Source: Streptomycetales bacterium
GTDB lineage: Bacteria; Actinomycetota; Actinomycetes; Prado026
Direction: 5' to 3'
Assembly: GCA_025361995.1 (NCBI GenBank)
Contig: JANYIP010000334.1
Span: forward strand, 1-19,706
Length of the DNA: 19,706 nucleotides
Shown here: positions 1 through 7,841 of the stretch, piece after piece
Numbering within the stretch: the stretch's first letter is position 1
How the letters are laid out: every line of letters begins with the position of its first letter
The notes under the pieces: model-generated
The model's input: the letters and a program-made list of their open reading frames with translations, nothing else
Told to the model about the DNA's origin: nothing
Databases searched by the model: none
Translations under genes and position numbers: made by a program

Positions 1-224
1 GAGACGAGAGCAGCCTGTGGTCGTCGCCGGCGGTCGACTCGCGCGGGGACGTCTACTACGGCACCCGCGACGGTTCGGTGGTGGGGTTCACGGCCACCGG
101 GCGGCAGCTTTTCACGGTCAGCGCACCGCCGGCGGTCTACTCCACGCCGGTGCTCACCCCCGACGGGGCGCTCGTGGTCGGAACGCAGGCCAACGTGCTG
201 CTCTGTATCGCCGACGTACGGTAA
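1..224 (+). CDS. PQQ-type beta-propeller protein, C-terminal end (5' partial)
   Basis: This is the last 73 codons of a gene that begins before the window; the reading frame starts at base 3 and ends at TAA 222-224. The translation shows repeated blade-like units of the PQQ/BamB-type propeller: SSPAVDSRGDVYYGTRDG, then VYSTPVLTPDGALVVGT, each an SSP/STP turn, a D.(R)G loop and a VYYGT/LVVGT strand. Such domains are usually exported or membrane-anchored and serve as protein-interaction or quinoprotein scaffolds. No catalytic residue can be judged from this fragment. The following exported LolA-like gene starts three bases after the stop, so the two are probably cotranscribed. The family call is good, the function unknown. 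Confidence 0.75.
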   Translation, partial: DESSLWSSPAVDSRGDVYYGTRDGSVVGFTATGRQLFTVSAPPAVYSTPVLTPDGALVVGTQANVLLCIADVR

Positions 225-227
225 GGC

Positions 228-1379
228 ATGAGCGTCGTCAGCCGGCAGACACGCCGGCGGTGGGCCACCGTGGTCGCTGCGACGGGCTTTCTCGCCGCGG
301 TCCCAGCACTGCTGGCCGCTCGACCGGTGGGCGCCGTCGCGATGTCTGCGCACGAGGTCGTCGCCGCCGCCGCGGCCTCCGCCGGCGTGCCGCACCAGGG
401 CCTCGTGCAGATCGACGCGTCCCTCGGACTCCCCACGCTCCCGGTGGTGAGCGACGAGACCAAGATCCTCTCGGGGACCACCCGGGTACGGACGTGGTGG
501 TCGACGTCGGCGTCGTGGCGGGTCGACACGATCACTGGGACCGGCGAGGAGATCACCATCGCGGACCCGGCGAGCACCGGCGGTGGGGTTCGCCAGTGGA
601 GCTTCGAGAACAACAGCGTCACCGATGTCCTCTACGGACCGGCCGTACGGCTGCCACGGGCTGATGACCTGGTCCCGCCGCAGGCGGCGCGCCGGTTGAT
701 CGGCTGGCTCGGGCCGCAGGACAAGGTGCTCCCGCTGGGCGCCCGACGGATCGCGGGCGTCGATGCGGCCGGGGCCGAGCTCGTGCCCGGGAACCCCGCG
801 GGCACGATCGGGCACATCGACCTGTGGGTCGAACCAGCGAGCGGACTTCCTGTGCAGGTCGACATCTACTCCCGCGGCGGCACCCGGCCCGTGGTCAGCT
901 CGCGGTTCCTCGACCTCGACCTCACGCGGCCCGCGCCTGACGTCCTGAGCCCGTCGTTCGTGAGCACGGCGCAGCAGGACTCCACCAGCGAGCCCGACCT
1001 GCTGGCCCGGGTCAACGCGCTCGGCAGCGTGCCGCTGCCCGATCATCTCGGGTCGCTGCGCCAGCTCACCGGTCCGGCCGCGACCGGGCTGCACGGGATC
1101 GCCGTCTACGGCGAGGGACTGACCCGGGTCTTCGTGATCCCACTGCCCGATCGGTTGGCCGGTGACGTGTACGACGCGGTCGCCCCTGGCAGCAGCGTCG
1201 CAGCCGGTGGCACCAGGCTCACCGTCCCGGGCGGCCAGGCCACCGTGCTATCGACCCCGCTCCTGAGCCTGGCTGTGGTCTCAGGGCAGCGCCAGGGTGG
1301 CCACGGGTACATCGTCGTCGGCAGCGTCACGGCGACCGCGCTCAAGACCGCCGTCACTGCCCTGCTGGCCTCACCATGA
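228..1379 (+). CDS. Exported LolA/RseB-like protein
   Basis: This 383-residue protein has a basic N-terminus (RQTRRRW) and a hydrophobic stretch at about 13-37, a signal peptide or membrane anchor. The mature part contains a segment at about 80-125 (VRTWWSTSASWRVDTI, then a GEEITIAD strand) that resembles the half-barrel fold shared by LolA, LppX and RseB/MucB proteins, in which a W.VD strand is typical. That suggests binding of a lipid or hydrophobic ligand, or a sensor role outside the membrane; this is inference. The gene starts 3 bases after the propeller gene and its stop overlaps the start of the ABC ATPase in ATGA, so it is probably translated with the transporter and may work with it. 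The start is ATG 228; TAAGG just upstream is a weak ribosome site. Confidence 0.7.
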   Translation: MSVVSRQTRRRWATVVAATGFLAAVPALLAARPVGAVAMSAHEVVAAAAASAGVPHQGLVQIDASLGLPTLPVVSDETKILSGTTRVRTWWSTSASWRVDTITGTGEEITIADPASTGGGVRQWSFENNSVTDVLYGPAVRLPRADDLVPPQAARRLIGWLGPQDKVLPLGARRIAGVDAAGAELVPGNPAGTIGHIDLWVEPASGLPVQVDIYSRGGTRPVVSSRFLDLDLTRPAPDVLSPSFVSTAQQDSTSEPDLLARVNALGSVPLPDHLGSLRQLTGPAATGLHGIAVYGEGLTRVFVIPLPDRLAGDVYDAVAPGSSVAAGGTRLTVPGGQATVLSTPLLSLAVVSGQRQGGHGYIVVGSVTATALKTAVTALLASP

Positions 1380-2296
1380 TCGTCACCCAAGGGCTGACCA
1401 AGCGCTTCGGGTCGGTGCTGGCCGTCGACGGTATCGACCTCCAGGTTCACCCCGGCGACCGCTACGGCTTCCTCGGTCCCAACGGTTCCGGCAAGACCAC
1501 GACGGTACGGATGCTGCTGGGCCTGATCTTCGCCACCAGCGGCAGCGCGGAGGTGATGGACCAGCCGGTGCCGCACGGCCTCAAGCACGCCCTGCCGCAG
1601 ATCGGCGCGCTGATCGAGGGACCGGCCGCCTACCCGCACCTCTCGGGTCGGACCAACCTGACCTTGATCGACGCCTCCGGCGCAGGGACCTCGCGCCGCA
1701 CCCGGCGAGCCCGGGTCGATGCCGCCCTCGAGCAGGTGGGACTCGCCGGCGCGGGCCGCAAGCCGGCCAAGGCGTACTCGCTGGGGATGCGGCAACGCCT
1801 CGGACTTGCGGCTGCCCTGCTGCGCCAGCCCCAGCTGCTCGTCCTCGACGAGCCGACCAACGGGCTCGACCCGCAAGGCATCCGGGAGATCCGCGACCTG
1901 CTCCTGGCGATGAACGCCGCTGGGACGACACTCTTCGTCTCCAGCCACCTGCTCGCGGAGGTCGAGCAACTGTGCACGCGGGTCGGCGTCCTGGACCGCG
2001 GACGGCTCGTGCTGCAGGACGACCTCGCCACCCTGCGCGCCCCCACCGGCCGGGTGATCGTGCACACCCCGGACGTGGCCGCGGCCGTGGGGCTGCTCGA
2101 CGGTCGGGTCCAGGAGCGCGACGGCACTCGGCTTGTCGTGCGCGGCCTGTCCGCCGAGGACTTGGTCACCCTGCTGGTGCGCGACGGACTGCGGGTCCAG
2201 GAGGTGATGGCCGAGCGACCGACGCTCGAGGAGGTCGTCCTGGCCGTCACCGGTGCCGGCAGCGACCGCATCGACTCCAGCGGGGACGAGCGATGA
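1376..2296 (+). CDS. ABC-2 type transporter, ATP-binding protein
   Basis: This 306-residue ABC ATPase powers an exporter or membrane-remodelling transporter. It shows Walker A GPNGSGKT (34-41), the signature SLGMRQRL (135-142), Walker B LLVLDEP (154-160) with the D-loop GLDP, and the switch His191 in SSHLL. The C-terminal 80 residues form the accessory region common in ABC-2/DrrA-like ATPases. Its start overlaps the upstream stop (ATGA at 1376-1379) and its own stop overlaps the permease start (ATGA at 2293-2296), which points to translational coupling of the three genes. The substrate cannot be read from the sequence. With a LolA-like exported protein beside it, a hydrophobic or envelope substrate is plausible, but bacitracin- or nodulation-type ABC-2 exporters look the same. 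Confidence 0.95.
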   Translation: MIVTQGLTKRFGSVLAVDGIDLQVHPGDRYGFLGPNGSGKTTTVRMLLGLIFATSGSAEVMDQPVPHGLKHALPQIGALIEGPAAYPHLSGRTNLTLIDASGAGTSRRTRRARVDAALEQVGLAGAGRKPAKAYSLGMRQRLGLAAALLRQPQLLVLDEPTNGLDPQGIREIRDLLLAMNAAGTTLFVSSHLLAEVEQLCTRVGVLDRGRLVLQDDLATLRAPTGRVIVHTPDVAAAVGLLDGRVQERDGTRLVVRGLSAEDLVTLLVRDGLRVQEVMAERPTLEEVVLAVTGAGSDRIDSSGDER

Positions 2297-3099
2297 TCCG
2301 GGTCGAGATCCGCAAGCTCATGCGGCGCCCGCGCACCTGGATATCGATCGTCCTGCTCTGCCTGCTCCCGGCGATTGTCGCTGTGCTGCTGCGGGTGACC
2401 CACCTCGGGCCGCGCCCCGGCGAGGGACCCGCGTTCTTGTCGGCGGTACTCGCCAACGGCACGCTCTTCCCAGCTGCGGCACTGGGCATCGTGCTGCCGC
2501 TGTTCCTGCCGGTGGCCGTCGCCGTCATCGCCGGCGACGCGGTGGCCGGCGAGGCCTCGGTCGGGACGCTGCGGTACCTGCTGACCCGCCCGGTCGGTCG
2601 GACCCGGGTGCTGGTCGCGAAGCTCGTCTCCGTCCTGGTGTTCTTGTTCGTCGCGGTGAGCGCCGTGGCAGTCACGGCGTACGTCATCGGCACCGCGCTC
2701 TTCGGCTCCCAGCCGCTCGCCACCTCGCTGTCGGGGGCGCCGCTCACGACCGCCCAGGTCGTCCAGCGGACGGTCGTCGTGGTGCTCTACATCGCCTGGT
2801 CGATGATCGGCGTCGCCTCGGTGGCGCTGCTGCTGTCGACGATCACCGACTCCGCGCTGGGTGCCGCGATCGGCGCGCTCGCCGCGCTGGTGCTGAGCCA
2901 GGTGCTGGTCACCCTGGACGCCGCCAACGCCGTCAAGCCTTACCTGCCGACTCGCTACTGGCTGTCCTGGGTCGACCTGTTCAGGGACCCGATCCTGTGG
3001 AGCGACATCGAGCGCGGCGTACTCGTGCAGGGGGTCTACGTCGTGGTGCTTCTCGGATTCGCCTGGGCCAACTTCATGACCAAGGACATCACGAGCTGA
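2293..3099 (+). CDS. ABC-2 type transporter, permease
   Basis: This 268-residue integral membrane protein starts at ATG 2293 inside ATGA, coupled to the ATPase. A longer open frame runs upstream through the ATPase gene in another phase, but the membrane protein only begins here (MIRVEIRKLMRRPRTW). About six hydrophobic segments are visible: roughly 17-35, 58-80, 107-137, 160-187, 190-212 and 245-262. The cytoplasmic loop GDAVAGEASVGTLRYLLTRPVGR (about 81-103) carries the E.S.GTLR.LLTRPV.R pattern of ABC-2 permeases that contact the ATPase. It is expected to form a homodimer with two copies of the ATPase. The 3' end overlaps the convergent lipase-like gene by 11 bases. Confidence 0.93.
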   Translation: MIRVEIRKLMRRPRTWISIVLLCLLPAIVAVLLRVTHLGPRPGEGPAFLSAVLANGTLFPAAALGIVLPLFLPVAVAVIAGDAVAGEASVGTLRYLLTRPVGRTRVLVAKLVSVLVFLFVAVSAVAVTAYVIGTALFGSQPLATSLSGAPLTTAQVVQRTVVVVLYIAWSMIGVASVALLLSTITDSALGAAIGALAALVLSQVLVTLDAANAVKPYLPTRYWLSWVDLFRDPILWSDIERGVLVQGVYVVVLLGFAWANFMTKDITS

Positions 3100-3898
3100 G
3101 GGCTGAGCAGTCCGCTGCGGACGGCGCCGTCATCAGCGGGACCGCGAGGGCGCGCAGCACCAGGCCCTGCATCGCCCGGTCGGTCGGCAACGAGCCGTGA
3201 TCGACAGCCTCCCCCGCGCAGACGTCCTGGACCACGATGTTGACGGCGCCGTCGAGCCGGGCCGAGTCCGGTGGGGTCACGACCTGGTCCTGACTGGTCC
3301 AGATGCTGACCCACTGCGGTCCGGCCGGGGCCTCGGCGCCGGCGTTGAGCGTCTTGAGCAGAGAGCTCTGGGGCGCGAGCTGCTGGCAGGCTGCCGGGCA
3401 GAGCGACCCGCCGAACGCGGCACCGAGCGCAGCGATGTCGGTGCCGTGGTTCGGCGAGCCCAGGAGAACGATCCGTCGCGCGTGGGACGCGCCGGCGAGC
3501 TCGGTCGCCCACAGTCGCGTCACCACGCCGCCCGCCGAGTAGCCGACGACATCCACCGACGGGGCCCCCGTGGCCAGCGCGGCGTCGACTGCGGCCTTCA
3601 GCAGCCGGGCCTCCACCTGCAGGTCACCGGTCCCGTCGCCGGCCAGCTTGACCACGCTGGTCGTCCGGCCCGCTGCCCGCAGCCTCGAGGCAAGTTTGGC
3701 CAGGCTGTCAGTACCGCCGCCGTAGCCAGGGACAAGGATCACCGGACCGAGCCGGGTCTGGTCGGTCGTCGGGGTGAGGTCGCCGGACCCGCGCGTCCAC
3801 ACCAGCAGCGCCGCTGCGAGCACCAGCACCGCGCCGATCGCCGCGACGAGCTTCCTGCGGTTCGGGCCTCGCAGCGACAGGCTGTAGGACAACGGCAT
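3089..3898 (-). CDS. Membrane-anchored lipase-like alpha/beta hydrolase
   Basis: This 269-residue serine hydrolase has a basic N-terminus followed by one hydrophobic segment (17-34), so it is exported or anchored outside the membrane. The alpha/beta-hydrolase core has an oxyanion-type loop VILVPGYGGG (53-62), the nucleophile motif GYSAG with Ser121, LLGSPNHGTD (145-154, common in class 2 lipases), and a probable triad completed by Asp204 (SQDQVV) and His234 (DHGSLP). It resembles Lipase_2/LipA-like actinobacterial esterases acting on lipid or acyl esters; the substrate is unknown. I chose ATG 3898 because a longer frame would run into the divergent DUF2277 gene, which has a strong ribosome site. 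GGGAG lies directly against this ATG, an unusually short spacing, so leaderless or weak initiation is possible. Confidence 0.88.
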   Translation of the reverse strand: MPLSYSLSLRGPNRRKLVAAIGAVLVLAAALLVWTRGSGDLTPTTDQTRLGPVILVPGYGGGTDSLAKLASRLRAAGRTTSVVKLAGDGTGDLQVEARLLKAAVDAALATGAPSVDVVGYSAGGVVTRLWATELAGASHARRIVLLGSPNHGTDIAALGAAFGGSLCPAACQQLAPQSSLLKTLNAGAEAPAGPQWVSIWTSQDQVVTPPDSARLDGAVNIVVQDVCAGEAVDHGSLPTDRAMQGLVLRALAVPLMTAPSAADCSALSS

Positions 3899-3947
3899 CT
3901 CCCGACCGTACGCTCGTGCTCTGAGCTCTTCTCGCTGGGAGGTTCGC

Positions 3948-4217
3948 ATGTGCAGGAGCATCAAGACGTTGCGCGCCCCGTACACCGACGAGGTCGGCCC
4001 GGCGGAGACGACGGCCGCAGCACTGCAGTACGTCCGCAAGATCGCGGGCATGCGCGCGCCCTCGAAGGCCAACCAGCCGGCGTTCGACGAGGCAGTCCGC
4101 CAGGTCGAGCGCGCGACTGCTCAGCTGCTGGCGTCGTTGACCATCGCGGGCTCGTCGGCGACTGCGTCAGCGGGAGTGTCGGCGTCGGCGTCGGCCGGTG
4201 CAACCCAGCGCCGCTGA
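3948..4217 (+). CDS. DUF2277 family protein
   Basis: This 89-residue protein starts MCRSIKTLR, and the segment TTAAALQYVRKIAGMRAPSKANQPAFDEAV (about 21-50) matches the family pattern (MCR.I..L, A.LQ.VRK..G...PS.AN..AF..AV). The family has no established biochemical role that I can name. The start is well supported: GGGAGG at 3937-3942 sits five bases before ATG 3948. The core ends near residue 65; the rest (ASLTIAGSSATASAGVSASASAGATQRR) is low-complexity Ala/Ser and is encoded where the gene overlaps the convergent PPOX-fold gene by 97 bases. Its promoter must lie in, or upstream of, the 49-base gap shared with the lipase-like gene. The identification rests on recalled family sequence. Confidence 0.85.
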   Translation: MCRSIKTLRAPYTDEVGPAETTAAALQYVRKIAGMRAPSKANQPAFDEAVRQVERATAQLLASLTIAGSSATASAGVSASASAGATQRR

Positions 4218-4624
4218 TTCTCGTACGCGTCGAGCAGCCACATCATCGCGTTCACCGGACGCACCGCGTAGAAGACGTTGAGGACGTCGGTCGCGGTGGG
4301 CAGGTACTGCGCGTCGTCCCCATGCTGGTACTTGCCGGCGAACGCAGCCACGACGTCGGGACGACCGGAAGGGCGGCCGAGAAGCTCGGCCACCCCACGC
4401 ACGATGACGACGTCGTCGCCGCTCTCCAGGTGGACGACCAGTCGTGGGTCACGGGTGAGGTTGCGTGCCTTGAGGGTCGTGTCCTCGGTGAAGAAGTAGA
4501 AGACGTCGTCGAGCACCGCGCCCCAGACCGGGGAGGCGTGCGGTGCGCCCTTCGCGTCGACCGTGTTGATCCAGTAGTTGCGCTGGGGCGTAAGCGCCTG
4601 CGCGACCTCCGTCCACGTCAGCAT
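4121..4624 (-). CDS. PPOX-class flavin/F420-binding split-barrel protein
   Basis: This 167-residue protein has the pyridoxamine 5'-phosphate oxidase-like fold. Visible are NYWINTVDAKGAPHASPVWGAV (16-37, the H..PVW pattern), FYFFTEDTTLKARNLTRDPR (42-61, including the K.RNL..DPR segment that binds the cofactor phosphate) and LVVHLESGDDVVIVRG (62-77). Members bind FMN or F420 and include oxidoreductases and haem- or quencher-binding proteins; which cofactor is used here is not clear. The tail after about 142 is acidic low complexity (ADADADTPADAVADEP) and overlaps the 3' end of DUF2277. GGGAG lies nine bases before ATG 4624. The divergent bioA start is 42 bases away. Confidence 0.88.
   Translation of the reverse strand: MLTWTEVAQALTPQRNYWINTVDAKGAPHASPVWGAVLDDVFYFFTEDTTLKARNLTRDPRLVVHLESGDDVVIVRGVAELLGRPSGRPDVVAAFAGKYQHGDDAQYLPTATDVLNVFYAVRPVNAMMWLLDAYENQRRWVAPADADADTPADAVADEPAMVNDASS
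4178..4195. repeat. GTCGGC hexamer, three tandem copies
   Basis: Three direct copies of GTCGGC lie in the overlap of DUF2277 and the PPOX-fold gene. They give SAS repeats on the + strand and ADAD repeats on the - strand, so both low-complexity tails come from the same repeat. The short array could vary in length by slippage without shifting either frame, because the unit is six bases. Confidence 0.7.
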
Positions 4625-4654
4625 GGCCGAATGCTCCCACGCGGGTCCGGCTCA

Positions 4655-4660
4655 TAGGGT
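4655..4660 (+). promoter_or_regulatory. Candidate -10 element of bioA
   Basis: TAGGGT fits the actinobacterial TAnnnT -10 consensus and ends six bases before ATG 4667, which would place the transcription start at or next to the start codon (leaderless or nearly so). AGGGTG could also serve as a ribosome site, so the two readings compete. No convincing -35 is seen. Confidence 0.4.
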
Positions 4661-4666
4661 GAACTC

Positions 4667-5959
4667 ATGGCGGCTGACGAGCACGAGCTGCTGGCCGCTG
4701 ACCGGGCGCACGTCTGGCACCCGTACGCGTCAGCCACCGCACCGCTGCCGGTCCTGCCCGTCGTGTCGGCATCCGGTGTCCGGATCCGGCTCGCCGACGG
4801 TCGCGAGCTGATCGACGGAATGGCCTCCTGGTGGTCGGCGATCCACGGCTACCAGCACCCGGTCCTTGACGCGGCGGTGACCGACCAGCTGGGGTCGATG
4901 GCACACGTCATGTTCGGCGGCCTCACCCATACACCGGCCGTACGCCTGGCCGAACGGTTGCTGTCGATCACGCCCGAGCCGCTCAAGCGGGTGTTCTTCA
5001 CGGACTCCGGGTCGGTCGCCGTCGAGGTCGCGCTCAAGATGGCCGTGCAGTACTGGTCCTCGCGCGGCGAGCCGGCCCGGACCCGGATGCTGACCGTGCG
5101 CGGCGGATACCACGGCGACACGCTCGGAGCGATGTCGGTGTGCGATCCCCAGACGGGCATGCACCGGCTGTTCCCCGGTCTGCCGCAACAGCTCTTCGCC
5201 GAGCGGCCGGCCTGCCGCTTCGGCGAGGCGCTGGAAGCCCGGCACACCGCCGACCTCGAACGACTGCTCACCGAGCACTCCCACGAGATCGCGGCGGTGA
5301 TCCTCGAGCCGGTCGTGCAGGGCGCCGGCGGGATGTACTTCTACGCGCCGCCCTACCTAGCGCGGGTACGTGAGCTCTGCGACGAGCACGGGCTCCTGCT
5401 GATCGCCGACGAGATCGCTACCGGCTTCGGCCGGACCGGCAGCCTCTTCGGGTGCGACCAGGCCGGCGTCACGCCCGACATCATGTGCGTCGGCAAGGCG
5501 ATGACCGGCGGGTACGTGAGCATGGGGGCGACCCTGTGCACGGAGGACGTCGCCGCGACGATCTCGGACGGCCCGGCCGGGGTGTTCATGCACGGACCGA
5601 CGTTCATGGGGAACCCGCTCGCGGCTGCGGTCTCGCTCGCCTCGGTCGACCTGCTCCTGGCCGGCCCCTGGCAGGCCGAGGTCGAGCGGGTCGAGCGACT
5701 CCTGCGCGCCGGGCTCGAGCCGGCTCGGGGGTTGCCCGGCGTGACCGACGTACGCGTCCTGGGGGCGATCGGGGTGATCGAGCTGGACCACCCGGTGGAC
5801 CTCGGCGCGATCACTGCGTTGCTGGTGGACCGGGGAGTGTGGCTGCGGCCCTTCGGGCGCCTCGTCTACACGATGCCGCCGTACATCACCATCGACGACG
5901 ACCTCGACCGGCTGACCGCGGCGATGGTCGGGGCGGTCGTGACGGTCGGGACGCTATGA
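4667..5959 (+). CDS. bioA: Adenosylmethionine-8-amino-7-oxononanoate aminotransferase
   Basis: This 430-residue PLP enzyme converts 8-amino-7-oxononanoate (KAPA) to 7,8-diaminononanoate (DAPA) in biotin synthesis, with S-adenosylmethionine as amino donor. Family marks are WHPY (17-20), MASWWSAIHGY (52-62), the PLP phosphate loop DSGS (113-116), GGYHGDT (146-152), the cofactor Asp248 in IADEIATGFGRTG, the Schiff-base Lys277 in CVGKAMTGGY, HGPTFMGNPLA (309-319) and the carboxylate-binding Arg394 in WLRPFG. Length and motifs are full, so it should be active. W-W and HGPT favour BioA over other class III aminotransferases. No bioF, bioD or bioB is in the window; the only partner is the GNAT gene, whose start overlaps the stop in ATGA. 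Confidence 0.96.
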   Translation: MAADEHELLAADRAHVWHPYASATAPLPVLPVVSASGVRIRLADGRELIDGMASWWSAIHGYQHPVLDAAVTDQLGSMAHVMFGGLTHTPAVRLAERLLSITPEPLKRVFFTDSGSVAVEVALKMAVQYWSSRGEPARTRMLTVRGGYHGDTLGAMSVCDPQTGMHRLFPGLPQQLFAERPACRFGEALEARHTADLERLLTEHSHEIAAVILEPVVQGAGGMYFYAPPYLARVRELCDEHGLLLIADEIATGFGRTGSLFGCDQAGVTPDIMCVGKAMTGGYVSMGATLCTEDVAATISDGPAGVFMHGPTFMGNPLAAAVSLASVDLLLAGPWQAEVERVERLLRAGLEPARGLPGVTDVRVLGAIGVIELDHPVDLGAITALLVDRGVWLRPFGRLVYTMPPYITIDDDLDRLTAAMVGAVVTVGTL

Positions 5960-6420
5960 GCGGCGTGAGCATCGAGATCCGCCTCACGGCGTACGAAGAC
6001 CCGGTCGTGCGCTCGCTGGAGGCGCAGGTGCAGGCGGAGTACGTCGTCCGCTATGGCGGCGGCGACGCGTCGGTCATGGTCCCCGAGGCGTTCGACCCGC
6101 CGGCCGGGGTGTTCCTGGTCGGTTGGGTCGACGGCGAGGCGGTGGTCTGCGGCGGCTTCCGCGCCCACGGTTCCGACGCCGAGCTGAAGCGCATGTACGT
6201 CCCGGCCGGGCACCGGGGCAAGGGCTACGCCCGGGCGATCCTGGCCGCCCTCGAGGGGACCGCCCGCGGCGCTGGCTATCCGCGGGTCATCCTCGAGACG
6301 GGTACCGCCCAGCCCGAGGCGATCGCCCTCTACACGTCGAGCGGCTACACCCCGATAGCCAACTTCGGCTACTACAAGGAGTGGCCGCACAGCCGGTGCT
6401 TCGGCAAGCTGCTGGCCTAA
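5956..6420 (+). CDS. GNAT family N-acetyltransferase
   Basis: This 154-residue acetyltransferase starts at ATG 5956, overlapping the bioA stop. Motif A is clear: AELKRMYVPAGHRGKGYARAIL (75-96), with the HRGKGYA pyrophosphate loop that binds acetyl-CoA. The motif B region EAIALYTSSGYTPI (121-134) holds the usual Tyr near the thioester. The C-terminus (FGYYKEWPHSRCFGKLL) resembles a subgroup often annotated only as GNAT acetyltransferases acting on small molecules. The acceptor is unknown. Coupling with bioA could mean only cotranscription. Its stop TAA (6418-6420) shares two bases with the stop of the convergent helicase gene. Confidence 0.92.
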   Translation: MSGVSIEIRLTAYEDPVVRSLEAQVQAEYVVRYGGGDASVMVPEAFDPPAGVFLVGWVDGEAVVCGGFRAHGSDAELKRMYVPAGHRGKGYARAILAALEGTARGAGYPRVILETGTAQPEAIALYTSSGYTPIANFGYYKEWPHSRCFGKLLA

Positions 6421-7832
6421 CGCGGCCGGCTGGCGCGATTCACCGGCGGCCTGGCCGCACTGCTGCGCGCCGAAGGCGCGCCCGACGCTGAGCGCGCCGA
6501 ACCAGACGACGAGGGTGCGTAGGAACCGGAGCGCGGGGTACGGCTGCCGCCGGACGTGCTCGCACCACCGGAACCGCCGTAGCGCGAGACGACCTCGCCG
6601 CCGGCCGGGATCGCGGGCAGCGGGATGCCGCTGGGGCGGCGAGCGCCGGTCACGTCTGCCAGGCCGGAGTCGCCGGGACGGACCCGGGTGCGCAGCGGCT
6701 TCACGCCCGCCTTGCGGGTCATGCTGTCCACCTCGCGCTCCTGGTGCGGCAGGACGAGGGTGACCACGGTGCCGTTCTCGCCTGCGCGGGCCGTACGTCC
6801 AGCGCGGTGCAGGTAGTCCTTGGGGTCGCCCGGCGGGTCGACATGGACGACGAGGCCGACGTCGTCGACGTGGATGCCACGAGCCGCCACATCGGTGGCG
6901 ACGAGCACCGGGACGCTGCCCTCGCGGAACTCGGCGAGGGTCTTGGTGCGGGCGTTCTGGCTGCGGCCCCCGTGGAGAACACCGGCGGCGACACCCTGGC
7001 GGCGCAGAACCGTCGTGAGCCGGTCGGCGCCGTGCTTGGTACGGACGAACATGATGGTGCGGCCTTCACGGCCGGCGATCTCCGCAGTGACCGCCGCCTT
7101 GTCGTCGTGCGCGACGAGCAGCAAGTGGTGGTCCATCGTCTCGATCGACGCTGTGGCCGGCGCGACCGAGTGGGTGACCGGGTTGTCGAGGTACTTGCGG
7201 ACCAGCCCGTCGACGCCGCGGTCGAGCGTCGCGGAGAAGAGCAGCCGCTGGCCGCGGGGCTTCACCTGGTCGAGCAGCTCGCTGACCGCAGGCAGGAAGC
7301 CCATGTCGGCCATGTGATCGGCCTCGTCGAGCACGGTGATCTCGACGTCCTCGAGGTTGCAGGCGTTCTGCCGGATCAGGTCGGACAGCCGTCCCGGGGT
7401 GGCCACCACGATCTCGACGCCGCGACGCAGGGCGTCGATCTGCTTCGGGAACGAGGTGCCGCCGACGACGACCTTGAGGCGCAGGCCCGAGGCCCGGCCG
7501 AGGGGCTCGATCGCGTCGTGCACCTGCATCGCGAGCTCGCGGGTGGGGACCAGGATCAGCGCGAGCGGGTGGGTCGAACGGGCCCGCCGACCAGCAAGCC
7601 GGCTCACCAGCGGGAGGCCGAAGGCCAGCGTCTTGCCCGAACCGGTCTGGCCACGCCCGAGGACGTCGCGGTGGGCGAGAGCGTCGGGGATCGTGGCGAC
7701 CTGGATCGGGAACGGGGCGTCGATACCGCGGCGGGCGAGCACGCTCACGAGCTCAGGGGCGATGCCCAGCTCGGCGAAGCTCGGGACAGACGTCGAGAGA
7801 GAACCCTCAGACGCAGGGGTGACAACAGACAT
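6417..7832 (-). CDS. DEAD-box ATP-dependent RNA helicase
   Basis: This 471-residue RNA helicase probably acts in mRNA turnover, ribosome assembly or cold adaptation. Motifs in order: Q motif (F19 to Q44, FPIQVATIP), motif I GQTGSGKT (61-68), Ia PTREL (96-100), Ib ATPGR (144-148), II DEAD (169-172), III SAT (200-202), then MFVRTK, VLVATDVAARGIHV and HRAGRTARAG (VI) in the second RecA domain. After about residue 405 comes a Gly/Ser/Arg/Ala-rich tail, usual for RNA binding in actinobacterial RhlE/DeaD-like proteins. I took ATG 7832, because the longer GTG start at 7868 would translate through a hairpin. No ribosome site at normal spacing is seen; GAGAGG lies 12 bases upstream inside that hairpin. 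Confidence 0.94.
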   Translation of the reverse strand: MSVVTPASEGSLSTSVPSFAELGIAPELVSVLARRGIDAPFPIQVATIPDALAHRDVLGRGQTGSGKTLAFGLPLVSRLAGRRARSTHPLALILVPTRELAMQVHDAIEPLGRASGLRLKVVVGGTSFPKQIDALRRGVEIVVATPGRLSDLIRQNACNLEDVEITVLDEADHMADMGFLPAVSELLDQVKPRGQRLLFSATLDRGVDGLVRKYLDNPVTHSVAPATASIETMDHHLLLVAHDDKAAVTAEIAGREGRTIMFVRTKHGADRLTTVLRRQGVAAGVLHGGRSQNARTKTLAEFREGSVPVLVATDVAARGIHVDDVGLVVHVDPPGDPKDYLHRAGRTARAGENGTVVTLVLPHQEREVDSMTRKAGVKPLRTRVRPGDSGLADVTGARRPSGIPLPAIPAGGEVVSRYGGSGGASTSGGSRTPRSGSYAPSSSGSARSASGAPSARSSAARPPVNRASRPR

Positions 7833-7841
7833 GAAGAAACA

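Noticed and set aside
1297..2292. An N-terminal extension of the permease through the ATPase gene.
   Set aside because: The extension is Arg/Pro/Ala-rich shadow sequence of the ATPase in another frame; the membrane protein starts at ATG 2293.
3197..4657. A 486-codon + strand open frame across the lipase-like and PPOX-fold genes.
   Set aside because: It is the antisense of genes with clear catalytic motifs and also overlaps the well-supported DUF2277 gene in another frame.
4655..4675. A BioQ/BirA operator before bioA (GTGAAC half-site).
   Set aside because: Only one half of a possible palindrome is present; no matching inverted half was found.
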